Below are positions 36,274 to 43,455 of a stretch of DNA of 64,000 nt, piece by piece (the stretch's first letter is position 1; the number at the start of each line of letters is the position of its first letter). The DNA is taken from NCBI RefSeq assembly GCF_025860405.1, contig NZ_CP063785.1, positions 4,836,001 through 4,900,000 on the forward strand, written 5' to 3'. Position numbers and translations under genes: made by a program. A model generated the notes under the pieces. The model saw nothing but the letters and a program-made list of their open reading frames with translations, was not told where the DNA came from and did no database searches. The DNA comes from Tolypothrix sp. PCC 7712. GTDB taxonomy: Bacteria; Cyanobacteriota; Cyanobacteriia; Cyanobacteriales; Nostocaceae.

Positions 36274-37050
36274 TTATTGAGCAACAGCAGATATGAGAAT
36301 GTAGCCTAATTCCTGATGATATTTATGGAAAACATGGCGCATTTCTAAAACACGCTGGCGGATTAAGGGTTGCGTTAAGATATTCCACAAAATCTTGATT
36401 GTGTTAACAATACCTTCTTCCTGCAGCATTCTTTGCCAATTCAATAAATTCATGGAACCAGTATGATGCTGTTGTACTTGTAATCCTGCTGTTGCGAAAG
36501 CTTGAATCCAGCTAGTTTCGGAAAGTGGTGTAGAATTAACACGAATTACCTGAGCTAATTCTTTACGAATTTCTGCTTCTTTATTAGATGCTAATAGTTC
36601 ATGAGAGAGGAATTTTCCTCCTGGTTTCAGGTGATGATGAATTGCCGCCAAAAGTTTAGCTTTCCCCTGTGGAGATTGCATTGTAAGAATGGCTTCCGCC
36701 AAAACATAATCGAACTTAATTGGTATTTGCTCGAGATGAAAAATATCCCCTTCAATAATTTCGATTTGGTTGTCTAACCCAGCAGCGTGAATATTAGCAC
36801 GGGCATGAATTACACTTTCGTGATTCTTTTCTATTCCGATTACTTTTACATGGTAGCGTTGAGCAAGAGCGATCGCACTATAACCAAAGCTAGAAGCTAG
36901 CTCTAAAACTGTTTCGCCTGGTTGTAAATTTGCCCACATAAGTAATTTATCTGTAGCTATTCTGCCACCAGGACGCAGATATTTTTTGCCTGCGGCTGCT
37001 AAAACTTGGTGTCCGGAAGCTGTTTGTAAATTGAGGGGAATTTTGGTCAT
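36274..37050 (-). CDS. Class I SAM-dependent methyltransferase
   Basis: 258 residues. SAM-binding blocks: LQPGETVLELASSFGYSAIA (motif I, with ELASSFG replacing the common DxGCGxG), KVIGIEKNHESVIHARANI (motif II acidic residue), EIIEGDIFHLEQ, and FDYVLAEAILTMQSP, then LKPGGKFLSHELL. The C-terminal ~80 residues (NLLNWQRMLQEEGIVNTIKI) resemble small-molecule or quinone-type methyltransferases. It opens a three-gene operon with a cupin and an unknown protein. The substrate is unknown. Confidence 0.85.
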   Translation of the reverse strand: MTKIPLNLQTASGHQVLAAAGKKYLRPGGRIATDKLLMWANLQPGETVLELASSFGYSAIALAQRYHVKVIGIEKNHESVIHARANIHAAGLDNQIEIIEGDIFHLEQIPIKFDYVLAEAILTMQSPQGKAKLLAAIHHHLKPGGKFLSHELLASNKEAEIRKELAQVIRVNSTPLSETSWIQAFATAGLQVQQHHTGSMNLLNWQRMLQEEGIVNTIKILWNILTQPLIRQRVLEMRHVFHKYHQELGYILISAVAQ

Positions 37051-37196
37051 CTGTGAGACCCTATGAACTCATCTACCCTCACTTTGCCAGGAATTTATTA
37101 TGCTGTCTTTGAGGTAGCTCAAAGAAGAAAAAAGATATGGCTGTTTTGCAAAAATGTCGATTAGACTATTGATCTACTATTGCTGGGTATCAAACA

Positions 37197-37418
37197 ATGC
37201 GTAAGACAGCTACGACATGGTTGCTTTTGTTGTTCTTGATATTTGTAGGTTTTGGAGACAGCTTTCTACCCAAACCCCTAAGTTCTGCCAGCTTACAGAC
37301 TCGCACAGCCATCAATAAATTTGTTGTTGGGTTGTTTCCAAATTGGAATCTGAGAAGCGATCCGAATGCACGTACGGAAAAGGCTTTAGATGATATTGAA
37401 AAGGGCAGAGCAAAATAG
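37197..37418 (+). CDS. Small exported or membrane-anchored hypothetical protein
   Basis: 73 residues. The N-terminal helix (TATTWLLLLFLIFVGFGD) is a signal anchor or uncleaved signal; the rest is short and polar, ending KALDDIEKGRAK. The layout recalls small conserved cyanobacterial proteins, but I do not know a function. The coding frame begins with ATG directly after CAAACA and no strong ribosome site. It lies divergently from the methyltransferase operon, before the cobalamin riboswitch. Confidence 0.55.
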   Translation: MRKTATTWLLLLFLIFVGFGDSFLPKPLSSASLQTRTAINKFVVGLFPNWNLRSDPNARTEKALDDIEKGRAK

Positions 37419-37624
37419 CTAATTTAAGGGAACAGAGATTAGGGAAAATCAAAGATTTAGCAATAAAACTTTAATTTTGAAACATTAGGGTATGTGACTG
37501 CTGAGGGTAAGGTACCCAATACGGTTTGGTTAAGAATTTAAAAATGTATAGCTTGGTTAAATAAATCTTATTCAGCTGATGAAAAATCTCAAGCAGCGAT
37601 AATTGTCACTACCTTCTCATGCTA

Positions 37625-37765
37625 AATTACTAAAGCTTGGGGTTGGGAAACGCCGGTGAAAGTCCGGGACTGTGCCGCAGCTGTAAAGCCGTTTTAGATT
37701 TTAGATTGTCATTTTGATGGTCGGGAGTATGTTAGCAACCGAGGACTCACAAAAATCAGGAGTCA
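37625..37765 (+). promoter_or_regulatory. Cobalamin riboswitch
   Basis: The conserved core is clear: GGGAAACGCCGGTGAAAGTC, CGGGACTGTGCCGCAGCTGT, AAAGCCG, then GGTCGGGAGTATG and a closing AGCAACC. These match the B12-box riboswitch (CCGGTGNNANTCCGG..CTG.CCCGCAACTGT..). It stands about 130 bases ahead of cobG, so coenzyme B12 should repress the cob operon. A CCCTG...CAGGG hairpin at 37861-37877 lies directly before the cobG ribosome site and may be the expression platform. Confidence 0.93.
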
Positions 37766-37891
37766 GAGAATTAGCCAAAATTCAGCATCTAAAATCCAAA
37801 ATTGTGTAAGTCAGAATGCCAACCTTCAAGCTGTCCCCAAGAGACATAGATCATCTACATCCCTGCGTCGCACAGGGAAGGAGTTATAGTT

Positions 37892-39319
37892 TTGCTGTCT
37901 GGATTTACTAAATGTCCTGGCTTATTCTACGCCACCCCTGCTCAAGATGGTATCTTATCCCGCATTAGAATACCTGGTGGGATTTTAAATAGTCAACAGT
38001 GTCAGGCGATCGCAGATATCGCTGATCAATATGGCCGTGGCTATGTCGATGTGACTAATCGCGCTAACTTGCAAGTGCGCGAAATCCATCAGGGGATCAA
38101 TGCTCTTGTGTTGCAGCATCTCCAAGCTTTAGGTTTAGGTTGTAGTAACACAACTGTAGATCAAATCCGCAATATCATGACCAGTCCAACGGCTGGGATT
38201 GATCCCCAGGAATTGATCGATACCCGTCCCTTTGTGACAGCTTGGGATAATTACATCACAGCCAATTCTCAACTATCAGGACTATCTGCCAAATTTAGCG
38301 TCTGCTTTGATGGTGGTGGAAAAGTTTCGGTAAGCGATCGCGTTAATGATATCGTTTTCGCTGCTGTTTTAGTAAATGGAGAAGTTTACTTCCGCCTGTG
38401 TTTGAGTGTCGGCGCAAAGGGTAACCCAGCCCAGGATACAGGAATTTTATTGCCACCAGAGCAATGTTTACCCGTTTTAGCAGCTTTAGCCGATGTTTAC
38501 CTAGCTCATCTTGATTCTACAAGTAAACACAAACTGCGTTTGAGAGAAGTATTGAACAATATAGGTTGCGAAAATTATCTGCAACAAGTCCAGCAGCTTC
38601 TAGCTTTTGTGCTTTCTTCCCCCCACACCCAGAAATGGGAACCGAAATCAGAACCCCAATTTCAACATATTGGCATTCATCCCCAGCGTCAGCCAGGTTT
38701 ATTTTATATAGGAATTGTTTTACCCTTAGGTCGCTTAGAAACCAGACAATTATTAGGATTAGCGGATTTAGCAGAAAAATACGGTAGTGGTACTCTCAGG
38801 CTTACCCCTTGGCAGAACATACTATTAAGCGATATTCCCCAACAATCCATAGCTGATGTACAAAGAGAAATAGCAGCTTTGGAATTAGATTATTCCCTCG
38901 GCAATATCAACAGTACATTAGTTGCCTGTTCTGGTAGCAAGGGATGCGCCTCCTCAGCTACCGACACCAGAGGCGACGCATTAACATTGGCAGAATATCT
39001 TAAAACTCGGGTTTCCCTAGATAGCCCTGTAAATATATACTTTAGCGGTTGTCCTAAATCCTGCGCCCAGCACAGCAAAAGTGATATTACCCTACTCGGT
39101 GTCAGCATTGAGGCAGACAATCAAAAACTAGAAGGCTATCAAGTTTATGTAGGCGTTGACGACAACGAACAAAAATTTGGTCGCGAATATCAATTTGTAA
39201 CTGTGGCGAAAATGCCCGCATTCATAGAAAAGATGCTGCTAGTATATAAAACCCAACGCCTCAACCTAGATGAGACTTTCAGGGAATTTGCCAATAGATA
39301 TCTAAAGGCTGAAGTCTAA
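37892..39319 (+). CDS. cobG: Precorrin-3B synthase
   Basis: 475 residues of the sulfite/nitrite-reductase fold. CobG oxidises precorrin-3A to precorrin-3B in the oxygen-dependent cobalamin pathway. The 4Fe-4S ligands are CSGSKGC (C-x5-C) and SGCPKSC (C-x3-C). Both halves contain the ferredoxin-like repeat (RIPGGILNSQQCQAIADIAD; VLPLGRLETRQLLGLADLAE). The start is a TTG, fixed by GGAAGGAG nine bases upstream. It follows the B12 riboswitch and precedes cobH and cobI. Use of CobG points to the aerobic branch, or to a mixed route. Confidence 0.93.
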   Translation: MLSGFTKCPGLFYATPAQDGILSRIRIPGGILNSQQCQAIADIADQYGRGYVDVTNRANLQVREIHQGINALVLQHLQALGLGCSNTTVDQIRNIMTSPTAGIDPQELIDTRPFVTAWDNYITANSQLSGLSAKFSVCFDGGGKVSVSDRVNDIVFAAVLVNGEVYFRLCLSVGAKGNPAQDTGILLPPEQCLPVLAALADVYLAHLDSTSKHKLRLREVLNNIGCENYLQQVQQLLAFVLSSPHTQKWEPKSEPQFQHIGIHPQRQPGLFYIGIVLPLGRLETRQLLGLADLAEKYGSGTLRLTPWQNILLSDIPQQSIADVQREIAALELDYSLGNINSTLVACSGSKGCASSATDTRGDALTLAEYLKTRVSLDSPVNIYFSGCPKSCAQHSKSDITLLGVSIEADNQKLEGYQVYVGVDDNEQKFGREYQFVTVAKMPAFIEKMLLVYKTQRLNLDETFREFANRYLKAEV

Positions 39320-39323
39320 AGTC

Positions 39324-39406
39324 AACAGTCCCCAATCCCCATTACCCCTTATCCCCAGAGGGGGCCCCGAGTTCCCCAATCCCCAATCCCCAGTCCCCAA
39401 TCCCCA
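39324..39406 (-). repeat. Repeat E copy between cobG and cobH
   Basis: An inverted copy of repeat E (CCAGAGGGGGCCCCGAGTTC) with CCCCAAT/CCCCAGT heptamers fills the spacer. It runs right up to the cobH ATG (39407), so no normal ribosome site is left. Confidence 0.85.
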
Positions 39407-40033
39407 ATGCCTGACTACATCCAAGATGCCAAGGAAATCTATCGTAATTCTTTCGCGATTATCCGGTCGGAAGCGAATTTGGAAATATTGCCGCCAGATG
39501 TAGCAAAAGTTGCAGTACGTTTAATTCATGCCTGTGGAATGACGGATATTGTCACTGATTTGGGATATTCACCCACAGCAGCGCAATCTGGACGGGCAGC
39601 TTTGGCTGATGGCGCGCCAATACTCTGTGATTGCCGGATGGTAGCTGAAGGGATTACGAGGCGGCGATTACCTGCAAATAACCAAGTTATTTGTACGCTT
39701 TACGATGCAGAAGTTCCAGAATTAGCTGAGAAAATGGGTACTACGCGATCAGCGGCGGCTTTGGAATTATGGCACAAGCATCTCGAAGGTGCAGTGGTAG
39801 CAATTGGCAATGCGCCCACTGCCTTATTCCGGTTATTGGAAATGCTGGATGAGGGTTGCCCCAAACCTGCTGTCATCTTGGGTTTTCCCGTGGGGTTTGT
39901 GGGTGCAGCCGAGTCAAAAGCCGCACTAGCAGAAGATAGCCGTAATGTACCATTTTTAACATTACATGGTCGGCGTGGCGGGAGTGCGATCGCCGCCGCC
40001 GCAGTTAACGCCTTAGCAACAGAGGAAGAATAA
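39407..40033 (+). CDS. cobH: Precorrin-8X methylmutase
   Basis: 208 residues, full length. CobH moves the C-11 methyl group to C-12 to give hydrogenobyrinate. Family blocks: AKVAVRLIHACGMTDIV (with the catalytic His), ILCDCRMVAEGITRRRLP, AVVAIGNAPTALFRLLEML, and PVGFVGAAESKAAL. The ATG follows simple repeats with no ribosome site, so translation may depend on coupling to cobG or be weak. It is three bases upstream of cobI. Confidence 0.95.
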   Translation: MPDYIQDAKEIYRNSFAIIRSEANLEILPPDVAKVAVRLIHACGMTDIVTDLGYSPTAAQSGRAALADGAPILCDCRMVAEGITRRRLPANNQVICTLYDAEVPELAEKMGTTRSAAALELWHKHLEGAVVAIGNAPTALFRLLEMLDEGCPKPAVILGFPVGFVGAAESKAALAEDSRNVPFLTLHGRRGGSAIAAAAVNALATEEE

Positions 40034-40036
40034 TAT

Positions 40037-40741
40037 ATGTCAACTAAAGGTCGTCTCTATGGAATTGGCATAGGGCCAGGCGATCCAGAACTTTTAACCC
40101 TAAAAGCGTTACGGCTGCTGCAAGCTTCACCTGTAGTTGCTTATCAATCGGCAGCAGATAAAGAAAGTATTGCCAGAAAAATTATTGCGCCATACCTTCC
40201 AGGAAATCAAATTGAGGTACTCTATCATCTCCCTCGTGCTTTAGAGCCAGAAAAAGCCAAGTCAATTTATGACAAAGAAATTGAACCCATTGCAGAACAT
40301 CTAGAAGCTGGGCGGGATGTAGTAGTAGTATGCGAAGGCGATCCGTTTTTCTACGGTTCGTTTATGTATGTATTCACCCGGTTATCTGAGAAGTACGAAA
40401 CCGAAGTTGTCCCTGGAGTTTCCTCACTGATGGCTTGTCCGGTAGCTTTGGGTGTACCTTTTACCTACTACAACGATGTTCTCACAGTTTTACCTGCACC
40501 CCTACCAGAGGAAGAACTGATCTCACAACTTTTAAAAACAGATGCGGCTGCAATTATGAAATTGGGTCGTCACTTTACCAAAGTACGCGATATTTTACAT
40601 CAATTAGGATTAGCATCGCGGGCGTTATATATTGAACGGGCCACAATGGCACAGCAAAGAATTGTACCCTTAGATGAAGTCGATCCGGCGGAAGTGCCTT
40701 ATTTTGCGATGATTATAATTCCAAGTAAGAGTCGGTTATAG
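40037..40741 (+). CDS. cobI: Precorrin-2 C20-methyltransferase
   Basis: 234 residues of the tetrapyrrole methyltransferase family; it adds the C-20 methyl from S-adenosylmethionine to precorrin-2. Motifs: LYGIGIGPGDPELLTLKALR at the start, VVVVCEGDPFFYGSFMYV, VVPGVSSLMACPVALGVP, and AAIMKLGRHFTKVRDIL. The start three bases after cobH stop shows coupling. CobI, CobG and CobH together cover three steps; the other cob genes must be elsewhere. The end is followed by a purine/pyrimidine inverted tract at 40773-40833 that may terminate the operon. Confidence 0.95.
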   Translation: MSTKGRLYGIGIGPGDPELLTLKALRLLQASPVVAYQSAADKESIARKIIAPYLPGNQIEVLYHLPRALEPEKAKSIYDKEIEPIAEHLEAGRDVVVVCEGDPFFYGSFMYVFTRLSEKYETEVVPGVSSLMACPVALGVPFTYYNDVLTVLPAPLPEEELISQLLKTDAAAIMKLGRHFTKVRDILHQLGLASRALYIERATMAQQRIVPLDEVDPAEVPYFAMIIIPSKSRL

Positions 40742-41105
40742 GTAGTAGTTCAACACACAAATATTAACAGGTGTAGCTTGGGTAAAGGGAAAAGGGCAAA
40801 GGAGAAGGGTTTTAAACCTTTACCCTTTCCCCCGCCTGTCAAAGCGATAAAATATTTCTTTGGTTGGAAGTCCCTTATGGACAACACTACCGTAGGCAAG
40901 TAGTTCTACTTGTGTTCATATCATGACTAACTCACCAAGCATCTACAGGATGCAAAAAATTAACTTATATGTCATCCTAGAAAACGAGAATTAATTCGGT
41001 GAGTATTTTTGTTTTTAGTATTGACAGGCTTTTCCCTTTTGGTATTTACAGATTTTTCTCCGAAATTTAAGTCTCAATGAATGTGATAATTTTGGAGATC
41101 ATCTA
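40742..41105 (+). promoter_or_regulatory. cobI terminator tract and long leader of the rbp gene
   Basis: First an AAAGGGAAAAGGGCAAAGG...CCTTTACCCTTTCCC inverted tract. Then a 42-bp repeat shared with 63141-63186 (ending GGTTGGAAGTCCCTTA at 40877). Then unique sequence with ACTCACC (40930) and GGTGAGT (40998) that could pair as a leader hairpin. Long leaders are usual for cold-induced RNA-binding protein genes in this group; regulation here is inferred. Confidence 0.4.
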
Positions 41106-41408
41106 ATGTCAATTTATATAGGCAACCTCTCTTACGAAGTTACCCAAGATGCTTTGACTGCTGTTTTTGCAGAATATGGCACTGTGAAGCGCGTTCAACT
41201 ACCTACTGACCGTGAAACAGGACGGCCACGTGGCTTTGGATTTGTAGAAATGGGAAGTGATGCTGAAGAAACGGCTGCAATTGAAGCCCTTGATGGTGCT
41301 GAATGGATGGGTCGTGACCTGAAAGTTAACAAAGCTAAACCCAGAGAAGACAGAGGTGGTTCTTCTGGCGGTAGAGGCGGATATGGTGGCTCTCGTAACC
41401 GCTACTAA
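41106..41408 (+). CDS. rbp: Glycine-rich RRM RNA-binding protein
   Basis: 100 residues: one RNA-recognition motif (RNP2 IYIGNL at 3-8, RNP1 RGFGFVEM at 42-49) followed by a short Gly/Ser/Arg tail (GGSSGGRGGYGGSRNRY). This is the cyanobacterial Rbp type, whose members bind RNA and are commonly cold-induced; some also guide mRNAs to membranes. The typical rbp-rpsU order is kept, with rpsU 124 bases downstream. GGAG lies ahead of the ATG within TTTTGGAGATCATCTA. Confidence 0.95.
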   Translation: MSIYIGNLSYEVTQDALTAVFAEYGTVKRVQLPTDRETGRPRGFGFVEMGSDAEETAAIEALDGAEWMGRDLKVNKAKPREDRGGSSGGRGGYGGSRNRY

Positions 41409-41532
41409 GCTTTGAAGCATTAAAACTTTACCAGCAAATTTTCAAGTTTGACAAAAAGTGCAACAAAATTGCACTTTAGTCAACTGAATGCTCGATCAGT
41501 TTAAGCAGTTAGTTAGTTTAGTAGGAGAGATA

Positions 41533-41721
41533 ATGACCCAAGTAGTAGTGGGTGAAAATGAACACATTGAATCAGCCCTACGCCGATTTAAGCGAGAAGT
41601 TTCTAAGGCGGGAATTTTTCCCGATATGAAGAAGCATCGTCACTTTGAAACGCCTCTGGAAAAACGCAAGCGCAAAGAAGTTGCCAAGCACAGGCAGGGT
41701 AAAAGACGTTTTAGTCGCTAA
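41533..41721 (+). CDS. rpsU: 30S ribosomal protein S21
   Basis: 62 residues, starting at ATG 41533, chosen because AGGAG lies six bases before it and the family starts at this point (MTQVVVGENEHIESALRRFK); an upstream in-frame ATG at 41488 would add 15 unsupported residues. The basic C-terminus (KHRHFETPLEKRKRKEVAKH) is typical. S21 helps translation initiation on the small subunit. It forms an operon with the RNA-binding protein gene. Confidence 0.95.
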   Translation: MTQVVVGENEHIESALRRFKREVSKAGIFPDMKKHRHFETPLEKRKRKEVAKHRQGKRRFSR

Positions 41722-41818
41722 TTCGTAATACTCGCCTCCGGCGAGAAGCAAGCTACGTAATTCGTAATTTAAAATTCATAATTACGAATTACGTTGATTA
41801 TGTTTCCTACAAGGAATA

Positions 41819-42625
41819 TTAAATCCATTGAGTATCAAATGCATCTTGCCCATGACCGTAAATCAAGTCACCGTATTCTTGCCATTGGGCTAGTTCTTGA
41901 TTTGAAAGTTGGGGTGAGTGTAATACAGAAAGATTTTCTGCTAATTCTGGCTTAGTTTTTGGGGCAGTTAGTGCTAGACGTACTGCTGAGTTATTTAGCG
42001 CATAACGATAACAGTCTGCTGCGGTGGGTAGTTTTCCTTGCCAGTGAGGATGTCCTTGAAGTAATGTTCCCCAGCGAGTACAAGTGAAGGCTACTACGGG
42101 AATATTAGCTTTTTGCGCTTCTGGTAATACCTTTTCTTCCGCCTTACGATGTGCCATATTGTAACGGTGCATCAACACATCACACTGATGGCGTTGGATG
42201 ATTTCTAAAGCAATAGTTCGGTTGTGTGTGGTAACTCCCACATAGCGCACAACTCCAGAATCTTGCCACAAACGAAGTTCATCTAGTACTACTTGAACCT
42301 GCTTCACGTCGTCAGATGGGGAGACATATTCTAGAAAAAATATATCTAGCTGATCGATATTTAAATCATGGCGCACAGAGTCCAAGTAATGGCGTAAAGA
42401 TTTTAGATCACGGCTTTCGCTTCCGGTCGTTACCAGTACTTGCTCACGCTTTGTTGCTAACAGAGATTTTAAGCCATCCAAAAAGGTTTGGGATTCTAGA
42501 TTGTAAAAGAAAAAGTAATTGATTCCGGCAGTAAATGCCAACAAAACAGCATTAGGATCATCTATTGATTGTCCTGCTAATCCCAGAATTCTGGCAGGTT
42601 GTCCCTGTATTGTTAGTAACTCCAC
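41819..42625 (-). CDS. Aldo/keto reductase-like protein lacking the catalytic residues
   Basis: 268 residues aligning along the (beta/alpha)8 barrel with the reductase at 28329. The four catalytic positions are changed: Asp to Phe and Tyr to Glu in AGINYFFFYNLES (normal N-x-x-D-T-A-x-x-Y), Lys to Gly in REQVLVTTGSES, and His to Glu in LDIFFLEYVS. The remaining barrel (GVVRYVGVTTHNRTIALEII; YNMAHRKAEEKVLPEAQKAN) is well kept and there is no frame disruption. It is probably a non-enzymatic or re-tooled member, possibly a binding protein. It is single, facing repeats on both sides. Confidence 0.8.
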   Translation of the reverse strand: MELLTIQGQPARILGLAGQSIDDPNAVLLAFTAGINYFFFYNLESQTFLDGLKSLLATKREQVLVTTGSESRDLKSLRHYLDSVRHDLNIDQLDIFFLEYVSPSDDVKQVQVVLDELRLWQDSGVVRYVGVTTHNRTIALEIIQRHQCDVLMHRYNMAHRKAEEKVLPEAQKANIPVVAFTCTRWGTLLQGHPHWQGKLPTAADCYRYALNNSAVRLALTAPKTKPELAENLSVLHSPQLSNQELAQWQEYGDLIYGHGQDAFDTQWI

Positions 42626-42711
42626 GATTCACAATCTCAAGTCTTTATTTCACTGTACTGCACCACATGTTTTGTGGAATGCGTTGATAACGCATCCTAC
42701 TAAGCTTTTTT

Positions 42712-42975
42712 AATCAGCAAAAGCAAATATTGCTTTCTCAAAAGCTGCTTTTGCTTTCTCATTTTGATAGATGTAGCAAGCAAAAGTAGATATTGCTTTC
42801 TTACAAGCTGCTTTTGCTTTCTCATTTTGATAGATGTAGCAAGCAAAAGTAGATATTGCTTTCTCAAAAGCTGCTTTTGCTTATTCAATTCGGTATATTC
42901 AGCAAGCAAAAGTAGATATTGCTTTCTCAAAAGCTGCTTTTGCTTATTCAATTCGGTATATTCAGCAAGCAAAAG
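42712..42975. repeat. Four tandem 66-bp repeats, each a potential hairpin
   Basis: Units of 66 bases: GCAAAAGTAGATATTGCTTT, TCAAAAGCTGCTTTTGCTT, then a variable middle (ATTTTGATAGATGTAGCAA or ATTCGGTATATTCAGCAA). GCAAAAG and CTTTTGC in each unit can pair. The first two and last two units share different middles. The leftward frame (KQKQLLRKQYLLLLA repeats) has no ribosome site and looks accidental. Confidence 0.85.
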
Positions 42976-42982
42976 CAAATAA

Positions 42983-43070
42983 GCTAATGCGCGCCTAAAT
43001 TGCATAACTACTCAAGAAGGCTGTTAACTGTTAACGGTTGACTGTCAACGGTCAACGGTCAACAGCCCTC
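42983..43070. repeat. Second copy of the AGCTAATGCGCG repeat
   Basis: AGCTAATGCGCGCCTAAATT and GCATAACTA followed by TTAACTGTTAACGGTTGACT and a GTCAACGGTCAACAG tract. It matches 5854-5912. Confidence 0.65.
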
Positions 43071-43120
43071 ATGAGGGATTGTGCAACTTAAAAGCAGAAT
43101 AGCTTATTGCTTTCTCATCT

Positions 43121-43366
43121 AGAGGGCAAGGCAATGCCCAGTGGTGTCAACTTAACGTGAAACCCGCTTTGTTGCAAGGTTTCGCCCTCACCCACCAGGA
43201 GAGGGGAGCAAGAGATTTAGTTCCCCTTCTCCCGGGGGAGAAGGGGTTAGGGGATGAGGGCACGAGGTATTTGTAGAACACGCGCCGTACATAGCTTTTA
43301 GCTTAAGTTGACACGTATGGGCAGCGCCTTGCCCCTACAATCTGTCGCATTCTTTTTTAAAATTGG
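43121..43366 (-). repeat. Family B repeat, inverted and interrupted
   Basis: The left part (CTAGAGGGCAAGGCAATGCC) and the right part (GGGCAGCGCCTTGCCCCTAC, then AATCTGTCGCATTC and AAAATTGGTATT) are the reverse complement of family B. A 171-bp element (43144-43314) splits its central palindrome. Confidence 0.75.
43144..43314. mobile_element. MITE-like element, family C, inserted in a family B repeat
   Basis: 171 bp bounded by GTGTCAACTTAA and TTAAGTTGACAC, perfect 12-bp inverted ends. The inside has a CCTTCTCCCGGGGGAGAAGG palindrome and a GCCCTCA...TGAGGGC pair. No protein. Only this copy is in the window. Confidence 0.75.
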
Positions 43367-43373
43367 TATTATT

Positions 43374-43417
43374 TCCCTTTTCCCATTCCCCTTTTTCCCC
43401 TTAACCGACAAGTATTG
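43374..43417. mobile_element. Truncated family A element
   Basis: Only the right half remains: a pyrimidine tract, then CCTTAACCGACAAGTATTG. There is no left end and no target duplication. It abuts the family B/C nest. Confidence 0.65.
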
Positions 43418-43455
43418 CGTACAATCTGTCTTCCAAGAAAGGCGATCGCACTTAA

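Noticed and set aside
42700..43005. Leftward 101-codon frame with KQKQLLRKQYLLLLA repeats
   Set aside because: It exists only because the 66-bp repeat is a multiple of three. No ribosome site, no homology recognised, and the units are hairpins.
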